The notes beneath the pieces were generated by a model. That model ran no database searches, was not told the origin of the DNA, and saw only the letters and a list, made by a program, of their open reading frames with translations. A stretch of DNA of 64,000 nt from Saussurea involucrata (lineage: Eukaryota; Streptophyta; Magnoliopsida; Asterales; Asteraceae). Shown here piece by piece: positions 23,919 to 34,817 of this stretch; the stretch's first letter is position 1; each line of letters starts with the position of its first letter. The stretch spans positions 29,299,696 through 29,363,695 of the forward strand of contig CM066312.1 in the NCBI GenBank assembly GCA_033807775.1, read 5' to 3'. The position numbers were made by a program, and so were the translations under genes.

Positions 23919-26327
23919 ATGGCCAACTCAAACACAAACACTCACTATATAGACAATGGTTCTCTTGCAAAACCCCCTAGATTTTCCAGAGATAACTTCA
24001 ACTTATGGAAAAATAGGATGACACTCTTCTTAGAAGGTGTAGACCCTACTATACCTTACTATCTTGAAAACGGCCCACACATCCCTGTAACAATTGATCC
24101 TGCAGTTCCAGCCACTGCAACTAGAGCTGCTATTCCAGAAAGGCTGATTCCAAAGGAAATCCATCATTGGACCGATGAAGACAAGAAGAAAGTGGCTATA
24201 GATACAAAAGCCAGATCCATACTATCCATGGCCCTTCCTGACGAAGTCTACCATTCCGTCATGAACCTGAAATCCTCAAAAGCCATGTGGGACACAATAT
24301 GTGTTCAGTATGAAGGAACGTCTGAAGTCCAGGATTCAAGAAAGATCAACCTGGTAAGACAATACGAAAGCTTCATCTCTGGTAAGAATGAAACTCTCTC
24401 TGAAGTACATCAACGTTTTAATTGCTTAATTATAGATCTAAAAACGGTTGGTAAGGAATATTCTAACTTTGAAGTGCTGACAAAGTTTTTAGAATGTTTA
24501 CCTGAAAGCTGGGACAATTATTCCATGTGTCTCAAGCTGTCAAAAGATCTAAGATCAATGACACTTGCTACCTTATATGGCACATTGCTGAATCATGAGC
24601 AATCTAGCCATCTTAAGAAGAATCTTGTAAAAGATTCCAAAAGCACCCCTGTTGCTTTAATCTCAGAGGAACCTTCTACTCAGCGACCCGTGGTCACTAT
24701 CACTGAGTTAGAAAGTAACTCTGAAAGGTCATCAGATTCTAATTCTTCAGATGATGATGAATCCTTGGCTCTCCTAACTAAAAAGTTCAGGAGATTCGCC
24801 AAGAAGAAAATGTTTAGAAAGAACAAAACTCTTTCTATAGCTGACAAGCCTAAGTCATCAGCTTTTGTTGATAAGGCTACTGCTACTTGTTTCAACTGCG
24901 AAAAGACAGGTCATTTCGCTAACGAGTGCAGGTCAAAGAAAATCATGAGACCTTCAGCTTTTACAAAGAAATCCTTTGTTCCAAGGAATAAAGACGACAA
25001 ATACTCAAAGCTGAAGGAGAAGTATGCAAAGCTGAAAAGCTTTAAGAAGAAAGGAAAAGGCCTGATGGCTGACTATGATTGGGCTGCTTCTGATGAAGAA
25101 GCCTCATCATCTGATTCTGAAGATGATGAAGCAAATCAATGTCTCATGGCCAAGATTGAAGAAGAGGAAGAAAATTCAGACATTCCCTCCACTTCAACAT
25201 CTGCCATTCAGGTATCACCTTCCTTCATTACCAATATTGTAAATATTGATGAAGCTGATAGTCTCCGTAAAATCGAACTGCTGACTAGAAGTTTATACGA
25301 AGCCATGAACGGCAAAGCTGTGGTTGAAAACCAAAATCTTGATCTCGCTGAAAAGCTTAAAAACTGCCACCTTCAAATAGAAAAGCTTTCTAAATTTGAA
25401 GAAGATTTTAAAGATCAAGTCCATTTAAATCAGCTAGTCAAAATCGAACGAGCGGAAGCTATCGCTGCATTAAAAGCTGAACAAGCTACTGTTGAAGGAT
25501 GGTGTAATTCTTCAACAAAGATCACTGAGATAATTAAGGCTCAGATTCCTCTAAGTGATAAACGTGGTCTGGGTTATAAATATGATACTCCAATACCAAC
25601 CACTGAACGTTCAATGCTTAAATTTGGAACGTTCGTATCCTCAATAGCTGACACTTCTTCATCTCAGTACTCCTCGTCGGTTACACCAATCCCTGAGGAA
25701 ACTCCTACCTCAAAAGGTAAGGAGAAAATGGTTTATTCAAAACCTACCTCTGTCTCTAAAGACAAAGGTAAAGGAACTGTTATTTATCAAAATCCTCAGA
25801 AGGGTACATTAGTACCTAAGCTGAATGCTTCTAAAGCCTTAGTGATTCATTCATCTGGTTCTAGAAATCAGACCTCTGGATCAGTTCAGCGACCTACTCC
25901 TAGACTCAGAGTAGATGTCCTTGGTAAGAAATTTGAAGAACTGAATGTTCGTCCTATTTCAAAAACCAATAGTGTACTTGGTGCTGGCACTTCTAATTCC
26001 AAATTAAAAGCTCAGCACTCAAGTGGTCCTAGAACTAATTTTAGTTATAGGAAATGTTATCACTGTGGACTTACCGATCATATTGCAAGTAAGGGTCCCA
26101 CAGCCACCAAAGCTGATAAGATAGCTAAGGTGAAGATAGCACCCAAGAAGACCAAACCAGTTGCAATTCAGGTCAAGGTGACTCCTACCTCTGAGGTCAA
26201 GAAATTGACCAAAGTGAAGAAAGACAAAGCTGAATCTTCAAATGCTGCGAAGACTGCTGAACCCATTCCAACCTCTTCCACTGACAAACGCGTATACATG
26301 GCGAAGTGGGTACCCAAGCAAAACTAA
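23919..26327 (+). CDS. Gag polyprotein of copia element H
   Basis: The 802-residue protein forms the virus-like particle and packages element RNA. The N-terminal copia gag region has FSRDNFNLWKNRMTLFLEGV and TKFLECLPESWDNYSMCLKL. An acidic stretch is followed by a CCHC zinc knuckle CFNCEKTGHFANEC at residues 324-337. A second knuckle-like motif near residue 713, CYHCGLTDHIASKG, has Gly where the last Cys should be. The C-terminal third is Lys/Ser-rich. The frame ends at TAA (26325-26327) and pol continues in the same frame. The start lies about 65 bp after the primer-binding site, in line with the homologous gag of E. Confidence 0.93.
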   Translation: MANSNTNTHYIDNGSLAKPPRFSRDNFNLWKNRMTLFLEGVDPTIPYYLENGPHIPVTIDPAVPATATRAAIPERLIPKEIHHWTDEDKKKVAIDTKARSILSMALPDEVYHSVMNLKSSKAMWDTICVQYEGTSEVQDSRKINLVRQYESFISGKNETLSEVHQRFNCLIIDLKTVGKEYSNFEVLTKFLECLPESWDNYSMCLKLSKDLRSMTLATLYGTLLNHEQSSHLKKNLVKDSKSTPVALISEEPSTQRPVVTITELESNSERSSDSNSSDDDESLALLTKKFRRFAKKKMFRKNKTLSIADKPKSSAFVDKATATCFNCEKTGHFANECRSKKIMRPSAFTKKSFVPRNKDDKYSKLKEKYAKLKSFKKKGKGLMADYDWAASDEEASSSDSEDDEANQCLMAKIEEEEENSDIPSTSTSAIQVSPSFITNIVNIDEADSLRKIELLTRSLYEAMNGKAVVENQNLDLAEKLKNCHLQIEKLSKFEEDFKDQVHLNQLVKIERAEAIAALKAEQATVEGWCNSSTKITEIIKAQIPLSDKRGLGYKYDTPIPTTERSMLKFGTFVSSIADTSSSQYSSSVTPIPEETPTSKGKEKMVYSKPTSVSKDKGKGTVIYQNPQKGTLVPKLNASKALVIHSSGSRNQTSGSVQRPTPRLRVDVLGKKFEELNVRPISKTNSVLGAGTSNSKLKAQHSSGPRTNFSYRKCYHCGLTDHIASKGPTATKADKIAKVKIAPKKTKPVAIQVKVTPTSEVKKLTKVKKDKAESSNAAKTAEPIPTSSTDKRVYMAKWVPKQN

Positions 26328-29300
26328 TATTCCTTTGTATTGCAGGTTAAGAAGGGTATCTGGTATCTCGATAGCAGATGCTCTAGACACATGACTGGAA
26401 AGAAAAGCCTGCTCGTTGAATACAAGGAAGAGAAGGGTCCCTCTGTGACTTTCGGTGGAAATGGAAAAGGACACACCCAAGGGTATGGTGTACTTTCAAA
26501 TGGTACAACATCCTTCAGAAGAGTCGCATATGTTGAAGGGCTGAAGCATAATCTTCTGAGCATCAGTCAGCTTTGCGACATGGATAACAAAGTGATTTTC
26601 ACTAAGGAATCCTGCTTTGTCTCGGACAAAAAGGAGAAGATAGCTCTCAGCGGTTATCGTTTGGAAAATGTTTACGTTATAAACATGGACTCAACAACCA
26701 CTGAAAACTCCTGTTTCTTCTCAAAGGCATCTTCTGATGTCAACTGGCTATGGCACAAGAGGCTCTCACATCTCAACTTCAAGACACTGAATACTCTTTC
26801 ATCCAAAGAGTTAGTCACTGGTCTACCTCAACATTCATACGCCAAAGAATCCTTATGTTCAGCGTGTGAAAAAGGGAAGCAGACCAAGGCACGCTTTAAG
26901 TCAAAGCAAGTTTCCTCAGTGTCATCTCCTCTTCAACTACTCCATATAGATTTGTTTGGCCCCGTTAACAGACAATCCATCGCTGAAAAGAAATATACGC
27001 TGGTCATAGTTGATGAATTCTCTCGTTACACATGGGTAATGTTTCTCCGTTCTAAGAGTGACACCCCTGAAGAACTCATCACCTTTGTTCGGAAGATGGA
27101 AACTCTGAACAATATGACTGTTCGCTCAATAAGGAGTGATCATGGAACTGAATTCAAAAACAGTTCTCTTGATTCCTTCCTTGAGAGCAAGGGTATTTCT
27201 CACAACCTTTCGTCAGTGAGAACACTACAACAAAACGGAGTCGCTGAAAGAAGAAATAGAAAAATTATTGAAGCTGCAAGTTCAATGCTCAGCGATTCTC
27301 ACCTGCCTACTCAGTTTTGGGCAGAAGCTGTCAACACGGCTTGTTTTACGCAAAACAGGTCGCTGATAGTTAAAAGATTCAAAAAGACAGCCTATGAACT
27401 TTTTCATGGGAGAAAGCCTTCAATCAGCTTTCTTCACATCTTTGGTTGTCAGTGTTACATACTGAACAACAGAGATGCCCTTGGAAAATTTGATCCTAAA
27501 GCTGATGATGGAATCTTTCTTGGATACTCCTCAGTTTCCAAAGCCTTTAGAGTCTTCAACCGAAGAAGACAAACTGTAGAAGAAACTATTCACGTCACGT
27601 TTGACGAATCCCGTTCAGCGAACTCTAAACCGAACGCTGATACAGAAGAACTGAATCAATGGATGTTTTCTCATCTTGGTGATTCAGAAGATGTTCCCAC
27701 TACTCATGCTCATACAACTGAAAATGATGGTCCTACTATCATTCCCAATATGCAGAATAGTGAAGCTGAAACATCTTGGGTCTCAGCTGTTCCTATAAAC
27801 ACTATACCCGCAGTTGATCCAAATGTCTCAGAAATTCCATCTATTTCTCAGCAATCAGTTAATGAAGTGACAAATGCAAGCATTCCTCTCTTAGCTGATA
27901 ATCCAGAAGTAGCTGAAGCCTCATCTTCAGTTTCTCCAGTTCAGACTGAGTCAGCGACGCATGCTCCGGCTCAGCGATGGATTGTAAATCACCCAATCGA
28001 TCAAATTCTTGGTGATCCCAACGCTGGTATTCAGACTCGTAGAAGTGCAGGTAATATTTGTTTATTTGTTAACTTTATTTCTCTAACTGAACCAAAGAAA
28101 ATAGATGATGCCCTCAGAGATCCAAACTGGGTCAGCGCTATGCAAGAAGAGCTGACTGAATTCGAAAGAAACAAAGTTTGGAAACTTGTTCGGAGACCAA
28201 CTGACAAAACAGTGATAGGCACTAAGTGGGTCTATCGAAACAAGTTGGACGAACATGGTATTGTAACTCGCAACAAAGCTCGTCTTGTTGCTCAGGGATA
28301 CAGACAAGAGGAAGGCATAGATTATGACGAAACCTTTGCTCCAGTAGCAAGACTTGAATCTATTCGTCTTTTCTTAGCATATGCTATACACAAAAACTTC
28401 ACTGTACATCAAATGGATGTTAAGTCAGCGTTTCTAAATGGAAAGCTGAATGAAGAAGTTTATGTGGAACAACCTCCAGGATTCTCAGATCCTAAGCGTC
28501 CAGGTTATGTTTATAAGCTGGATAAGGCACTTTATGGCTTGAAGCAAGCTCCTCGTGCATGGTATGACACTCTTTCTACTTATCTCCACCTTGAAAAATT
28601 TGAGAGAGGTAAGATTGACAAAACTTTGTTTTTTAGAAAAATAAAAGGTCATATCATTTTAGTTCAAATATATGTTGATGACATTATATTTGGTTCTACT
28701 AACCCTGAGCTTTGTACTCGTTTCGCTGATAGAATGAAAGATGAGTATAAAATGAGTATGATGGGTGAACTAACATATTTCCTTGGTCTTCAGATTAAGC
28801 AAACTGAAAAAGGAACTTTTATAAATCAGGGAAAGTATGTTAAAGATATGCTGAGGAAATTCGACTTAACTGAAAGTTCAGCTATGAAAACCCCTATGGC
28901 ACCACCGCTGATACTTGATAAGGACACAAAGGGTGTTCCTGTCAATGTCACGCTGTACCGTGGAATGATCGGCTCACTACTGTATCTTACAGCTAGCCGA
29001 CCCGATATTATGTTTGCAACATGTCTGTGCGCACGATATCAAGTTGAACCTAAGATATCCCATATGAAAGATGTAAAGCGAATCTTTCGATATCTTAAGG
29101 GTACAGCGAATCTAGGTCTTTGGTATCCCAAAGATTCAGGATTCGATCTAACCGCCTATTCAGACAGTGATTTTGCAGGTTGCAAAATGGATAGGAAAAG
29201 CACCGCAGGAGGATGTCAGCTCCTGGGTGGAAAGCTGGTAAGTTGGACAAGTAAGAAGCAAAACTCAGTGTCCACTTCCACAGCTGAAGCTGAGTATGTA

Positions 29301-29618
29301 GCCGCTGGAAGCTGCTGTTCTCAAGTCTTGTGGATGAGAAATCAACTACTAGACTATGATCTTCAGCTCTCCAAAATTCCAATCTATTGCGACAGCACAA
29401 GTGCCATCGCTATAGCAAACAATCCAGTGCTACACTCAAAGACAAAACACATAGAAATCAAATATCATTTTATCAGAGATCATGTGATGAATGGTGATAT
29501 AGAACTTCATTTTATCCCAACTGATTATCAGTTAGCTGATTTGTTTACCAAACCTCTTGATGAGACAAGATTCAACTTTCTCATCAGCGAGCTTGGAATG
29601 CTGAACTTTGAAGGATAA
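26328..29618 (+). CDS. Pol polyprotein of copia element H: protease, integrase, RT, RNase H
   Basis: Pol is in the gag frame after a single TAA; its first ATG is at 26340, and residues below count from there. The protease block reads WYLDSRCSRHMTG, with Arg in place of Gly in the D-S-G triad (Asp at residue 11). The pre-integrase zinc region (WLWHKRLSHLNF ... CSACEKGKQ) follows. The integrase core has Asp204 (HIDLFGPV), Asp267 (RSDHGTEF) and Glu303 (GVAERRNR), a D-62-D-35-E spacing. RT has MDVKSAFLNG, ALYGLKQAPRAWY and YVDD at 778-781. RNase H has YSDSDFAGC and STAEAEYVAA. The protein is open for 1092 residues to its stop at 29618. Integrity is high apart from the protease change. Confidence 0.95.
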   Translation, partial: YSFVLQVKKGIWYLDSRCSRHMTGKKSLLVEYKEEKGPSVTFGGNGKGHTQGYGVLSNGTTSFRRVAYVEGLKHNLLSISQLCDMDNKVIFTKESCFVSDKKEKIALSGYRLENVYVINMDSTTTENSCFFSKASSDVNWLWHKRLSHLNFKTLNTLSSKELVTGLPQHSYAKESLCSACEKGKQTKARFKSKQVSSVSSPLQLLHIDLFGPVNRQSIAEKKYTLVIVDEFSRYTWVMFLRSKSDTPEELITFVRKMETLNNMTVRSIRSDHGTEFKNSSLDSFLESKGISHNLSSVRTLQQNGVAERRNRKIIEAASSMLSDSHLPTQFWAEAVNTACFTQNRSLIVKRFKKTAYELFHGRKPSISFLHIFGCQCYILNNRDALGKFDPKADDGIFLGYSSVSKAFRVFNRRRQTVEETIHVTFDESRSANSKPNADTEELNQWMFSHLGDSEDVPTTHAHTTENDGPTIIPNMQNSEAETSWVSAVPINTIPAVDPNVSEIPSISQQSVNEVTNASIPLLADNPEVAEASSSVSPVQTESATHAPAQRWIVNHPIDQILGDPNAGIQTRRSAGNICLFVNFISLTEPKKIDDALRDPNWVSAMQEELTEFERNKVWKLVRRPTDKTVIGTKWVYRNKLDEHGIVTRNKARLVAQGYRQEEGIDYDETFAPVARLESIRLFLAYAIHKNFTVHQMDVKSAFLNGKLNEEVYVEQPPGFSDPKRPGYVYKLDKALYGLKQAPRAWYDTLSTYLHLEKFERGKIDKTLFFRKIKGHIILVQIYVDDIIFGSTNPELCTRFADRMKDEYKMSMMGELTYFLGLQIKQTEKGTFINQGKYVKDMLRKFDLTESSAMKTPMAPPLILDKDTKGVPVNVTLYRGMIGSLLYLTASRPDIMFATCLCARYQVEPKISHMKDVKRIFRYLKGTANLGLWYPKDSGFDLTAYSDSDFAGCKMDRKSTAGGCQLLGGKLVSWTSKKQNSVSTSTAEAEYVAAGSCCSQVLWMRNQLLDYDLQLSKIPIYCDSTSAIAIANNPVLHSKTKHIEIKYHFIRDHVMNGDIELHFIPTDYQLADLFTKPLDETRFNFLISELGMLNFEG

Positions 29619-30622
29619 ATCTTCAGCGGTTCACATTTAATCAGCGATACGTTTATACATTCTTGTATAGGCTCTCGGATAAAATAAACTTGTACAATCC
29701 ATTTCATCATCTTCTCTCTGAATAAATTTGGTTAAACTGATATCAAGGTATGTTTTCTCTCTCTGACAAAACGCATGAAAATGCAAGATTTCAAATTCTT
29801 ACATCGCTGAATATCTCTTCCTTAACAGCGATATTTTGAAATTTCTTAAAACCCTCACTGATATTTCTATTCAGTGCTTCATATTTTCCAAAGAGTCCCT
29901 GAGTTTTTCTTTCAAAACCTCAGAGACAACGAAAGAATGTGAAAGGACAGTTGTGACGTCATTGCAACGGATAACACCAGGCACGCTCTTTTTCTGACAC
30001 GCGTTTGCACGTTTCGTTGTCTATCCAATCAAATGCAAACACGTGTCCGTGTCATGATGAAAAACTTTCCCGCTCAAGTCTTTCTCTCTCTACTCTCTTC
30101 CTATATAAACACTCTCAAAGTTTATATTTGTCTTTTACGCGAAACAATCTTTCTCCGCAAGAAAAGAACACTGTTGCATTTTGTGCTCTCAATCTTCAAG
30201 AACTGTTCATCATCTTCTTCATCAAACTCAAGGTTAATATGTTCTTATCTATTATCAAATGCGAATAACTTGTTTTCGATCTTATCATTGTTTTACACAA
30301 GATCAAACAAAAGAACTCAAAAATAAAATCATTTTCTTTCATGGTTTTATAAACATAACCATTTCATGATTGTTCTTCAAGTTTTAAATCTAAAATCTTA
30401 AACTTGTTCTTCTTTCGTATCCATTTTTTTAAGAAACTGGAATACAAGGCTTATGGGTGTTATATTATTTTTTTAAAAACAAGAAAAACCCTAATCTTCA
30501 TTAAGACTTTTTTTGTCTGAATGAAATGGACAAAATTCGAAAAATCTTAATGGAAATTTTCTTTCCACATTAAGATAATTCTTATTTGTTAACATCTTTG
30601 GTTGAACTGATAATACAGTGAA
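29619..30622 (+). mobile_element. Spacer between pol and third ORF of element H
   Basis: AT-rich sequence with no convincing long ORF; TCAGCG-type motifs continue. SIRE-lineage elements carry a similar long region after pol. Short ORFs at 30005-30326 overlap one another in different frames and show no family features. Confidence 0.5.
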
Positions 30623-30944
30623 ATGGCAACTTCAAAGCTGAATGTTACCGCTGAGTCCATCTCCGCTGATTCTGAGGAACTGGAAATCACCAAAGCTCCT
30701 CAGGTTAAGTTTGAGCTGGATCAACTAGACTGGACAAAGGCAAACAACCTCTCAGCGCTTCTCGAGTTTCCTCCTCGGAAGCAGGTATCCCATCTAGACG
30801 ACGCTGTAAATCTTTTGAAGAATAGCCCCATCTACACAGCACTGACAATCACACCTCCTGCCAGTCAGCGTCTATTATCCCAATTCTGGTACTCTGCCAG
30901 GCACACCGACCTACCCTCCGCCAAAGATCCATCTAAAACCAACA
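30623..30944 (+). pseudogene. Truncated third ORF after pol (position of the SIRE env-like gene)
   Basis: The ATG at 30623 opens 107 codons that start MATSKLNVTAESISADSEEL and include LLSQFWYSARHTDL. SIRE-lineage copia elements carry an extra ORF downstream of pol, sometimes called env-like, and many plant relatives have an FW.TA-type motif near its start. Only the N-terminus remains. The frame runs past the element end (30944) into unit 2 sequence and stops at 30961. No signal peptide or membrane segment is visible in the remaining part, so an envelope function cannot be supported. Confidence 0.6.
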
Positions 30945-31578
30945 ATACTAAACAGACTTAGTATATTTTCATTGATGGTGAAACACTAATACATAATGTT
31001 TACTTATAATTTTCACTAAGTGATTCTAAGGGTCATCATCAAATCACTAAAGGGTTGGATCAACAAAAATATCAAATATAAGGGTTTTTTGGAAGTGTAA
31101 CTTCCAAACATTAATTATAAATTTTAAATTTATGAGTAGGAACTCACAATCAAGATAAACATTTAAATAAACATTTACATAAAATAAAATATTCAATATC
31201 ATCTCATATAACTAAACAAATAACACAACGTTTTTACAGACTATATGGTTCCTAACTTGTAATTATGCAAAGTTAAGGGGCCTAAGTTGCAATTATGCAA
31301 ATTTCAAGGTCATAAATTGTAATTAGGCAAATTTCAAGGTCATAAATTGTAATTATGCAAAGTTAAGGGACCTAAGTTGTAATTATGCAAAGTTAAGGAA
31401 CCTAAATTGAAATTATGCAAAGTTAAGGGACCTAAGTTGTAATTATGCAAAGTTAAGGGACCTAAGTTGTAATTATGCAAAGTTAAGGAACCTAAGTTGT
31501 AATTATGCAAAGTTAAGGGACCTAAGTTGTAATTATGCAACGTTCAAGGTCATAAATTGTAATTATGCAAAGTTAAGG
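30945..31578 (-). repeat. Tandem unit 2, right part
   Basis: Target-duplication copy ATACT (30945-30949), the rest of the LTR to 31065, then spacer and minisatellite to 31578. The spacer has one minisatellite copy more than most units, giving a unit length of 1650. Confidence 0.9.
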
Positions 31579-33197
31579 ATCATTCGATTCTTCTAGAGAT
31601 TAAAGTTATCTCTACTGAATCGAGGAAGTTTAGCAAGAGAGTCATTATCAATGTAGTTTGTGTTTGTGTTGTTTGTCATTTGAAGAATAGCAAGGAAGAG
31701 ATAGTATAAGCAAGATCTTGTTTATGGAGATTAAACAATCTGCTCTTATACCACTTGTTGGTCCCGTATGGTTTATACAAGATAGTTTATAGAAGGGGGT
31801 TGAATACAAACACACAAGAATTTATAGTTTTCTAAATTGTTTATTAATAAATCAAAACAATTTACAGCTTTTTGCGAAATTAGATTAAGTACTTGACCTA
31901 ATCTAAACAAACTATGAGAATCACTAAGTATTCTTGCACTAAGAATACGAAAGAAAGAAGTTAAGAAAACTAAGGATAATTTCCTTAAGGCACTAAGTAG
32001 TTCAGGGATAGCCACCTTTAAAATGAAGGCATTCCTCCTATTTATACTACATGCATTTAATGCATGTCAGGAGAACTTTACACGTGTCAGCACTTGGTTG
32101 GTTGCATGATTCTGACTTTGGCAAACATGCTCTTGGCCGCATGATGAACAGTGTAGTTGGAAGAGGGGTTTGTACGATTCTGGACAAAGGCATGTCCTCT
32201 GACATATTGTACAAAAGTGTGCAAGGGGATAAGACAAACATTTCTTGTAGAACAGGCTTCATGATCAGCGATCGCTGAGTTAATCTTCATCAGTGAGACT
32301 TGATGAAGGTCAACTCTCGCTAAAGTCTTCTACTTGAAATATTGCGTGTTGTGGACAAGTCTTAGTTTCACTGATGTCTGCATCAGATCATTAGTAGACT
32401 TATCACTTGTTCATCAACTTGGTCTTCGATTTCAGCGATGAACTCCTTTGTCGCGAAACTTGTCTTCAGGGATTACAAGAAAACAATTACAAATGATTAA
32501 CTAGTGATCATCAGCGAAACTGAACAAACTCAGTTATCATTGATGTACATTTATCACTGAGGAAAAGATAAAGCACAATAGTTTCACATCAGCGATACTA
32601 AACAGACTTAGTATATTTTCATTGATGGTGAAACACTAATACATATTGTTTACTTATAATTTTCACTAAGTGATTCTAAGGGTCATCATCAAATCACTAA
32701 AGGGTTGGATCAACAAAAATATCAAATATAAGGGTTTTTTGGAAGTGTAACTTCCAAACATTAATTATAAATTTTAAATTTATGAGTAGGAACTCACAAT
32801 CAAGATAAACATTTAAATAAACATTTACATAAAATAAAATATTCAATATCATCTCATATAACTAAGCAAATAACACGACGTTTTACAGACTATATGGTTC
32901 CTAACTTGTAATTATGCAAAGTTAAGGGGCCTAAGTTGCAATTATGCAAATTTCAAGGTCATAAATTGTAATTATGCAAATTTCAAGGTCATAAATTGTA
33001 ATTATGCAAAGTTAAGGGACCTAAGTTGTAATTATGCAAAGTTAAGGAACCTAAATTGAAATTATGCAAAGTTAAGGGACCTAAGTTGTAATTATGCAAA
33101 GTTAAGGAACCTAAGTTGTAATTATGCAAAGTTAAGGGACCTAAGTTGTAATTATGCAACGTTCAAGGTCATAAATTGTAATTATGCAAAGTTAAGG
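31579..33197 (-). repeat. Tandem unit 3 (LTR 31756-32715)
   Basis: 1619 bp. The primer-binding site has one change, TGGTATAAGAGC on the minus strand. Otherwise gag start, leader, LTR and spacer match the other units closely. Confidence 0.92.
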
Positions 33198-34817
33198 ATC
33201 ATTCGATTCTTCTAGAGATTAAAGTTATCTCTACTGAATCGAGGAAGTTTAGCAAGAAAGTCATTATCAATGTAGTTTGTGTTTGTGTTGTTTGTCATTT
33301 GAAGAATAGCAAGGAAGAGATAGTATAAGCAAGATCTTGTTTATGGAGATTAAACAATCTGCTCTGATACCACTTGTTGGTCCCGTATGGTTTATACAAG
33401 ATAGTTTATAGAAGGGGGTTGAATACAAACACACAAGAATTTATAGTTTTCTAAATTGTTTATTAATAAATCAAAACAATTTACAGCTTTTTGCGAAATT
33501 AGATTAAGTACTTGACCTAATCTAAACAAACTATGAGAATCACTAAGTATTCTTGCACTAAGAATATGAAAGAAAGAAGTTAAGAAAACTAAGGATAATT
33601 TCCTTAAGGCACTAAGTAGTTCAGGGATAGCCACCTTTAAAATGAAGGCATTCCTCCTATTTATACTACATGCATTTAACGCATGTCAGGAGAAATTTAC
33701 ACGTGTCAGCACTTGGTTGGTTGCATGATTCTGACTTTGGCAAACATGCTCTTGGCCGCAAGATGAACAGTGTAGTTGGAAGAGTGGTTTGTACGATTCC
33801 GGACAAAGGCATGTCCTCTGACAAATCGTACAAAAGTGTGCAAGGGGATAAGACAAACATTTCTTGTAGAACAGGCTTCATGATCAGCGATCGCTGAGTT
33901 AATCTTCATCAGTGAGACTTGATGAAGGTCAACTCTCGCTAAAGTCTTCTACTTGAAATATTGCGTGTTGTGGACAAGTCTTAGTTTCACTGATGTCTGC
34001 ATCAGATCATTAGTAGACTTATCACTTGTTCATCAACTTGGTCTTCGATTTCAGCAATGAACTCCTTTGTCGCGAAACTTGTCTTCAGGGATTACAAGAA
34101 AACAATTACAAATGATTAATCAGTGATCATCAGCGAAACTGAACAAACTCAGTTATCATTGATGTACATTTATCACTGAGGAAAAGATAAAGCACAATAG
34201 TTTCACATCAGCGATACTAAACAGACTTAGTATATTTTCATTGATGGTGAAACACTAATACATAATGTTTACTTATAATTTTCACTAAGTGATTCTAAGG
34301 GTCATCATCAAATCACTAAAGGGTTGGATCAACAAAAATATCAAATATAAGGGTTTTTTTGGAAGTGTAACTTCCAAACATTAATTATAAATTTTAAATT
34401 TATGAGTAGGAACTCACAATCAAGATAAACATTTAAATAAACATTTACATAAAATAAAATATTCAATATCATCTCATATAACTAAACAAATAACACAACG
34501 TTTTACAGACTATATGGTTCCTAACTTGTAATTATGCAAAGTTAAGGGGCCTAAGTTGTAATTATGCAAATTTCAAGGTCATAAATTGTAATTATGCAAA
34601 TTTCAAGGTCATAAATTGTAATTATGCAAAGTTAAGGGACCTAAGTTGTAATTATGCAAAGTTAAGGAACCTAAATTGAAATTATGCAAAGTTAAGGGAC
34701 CTAAGTTGTAATTATGCAAAGTAAAGGAACCTAAGTTGTAATTATGCAAAGTTAAGGGACCTAAGTTGTAATTATGCAACGTTCAAGGTCATAAATTGTA
34801 ATTATGCAAAGTTAAGG
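33198..34817 (-). repeat. Tandem unit 4 (LTR 33375-34334)
   Basis: 1620 bp. It carries a few private changes in the LTR, such as AACGCATG in place of AATGCATG near 33679. Confidence 0.92.

Larger units (their letters stand above)
22872..30944 (+). mobile_element. SIRE-like Ty1/copia element H, missing its 3' LTR
   Basis: The 8073-bp insertion has a 5' LTR (22872-23838), primer-binding site, gag, pol and the start of a third ORF, then stops abruptly at ...AAAACCAACA (30944). The flanking 5-bp duplication ATACT is perfect, and intact units (for example near 32593-32600) show the single-copy site. The element is in the orientation opposite to the tandem units. Loss of the 3' LTR is explained by a shared ACCAACA at the internal point and at the LTR end. 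Domain order protease-integrase-RT-RNase H identifies Ty1/copia, and an ORF after pol is typical of the SIRE lineage. Confidence 0.9.

Noticed and set aside
31340..31540. ORF of a regular 10-residue repeat
   Set aside because: It is the translation of the 30-bp minisatellite; a unit that is a multiple of three stays open by chance.
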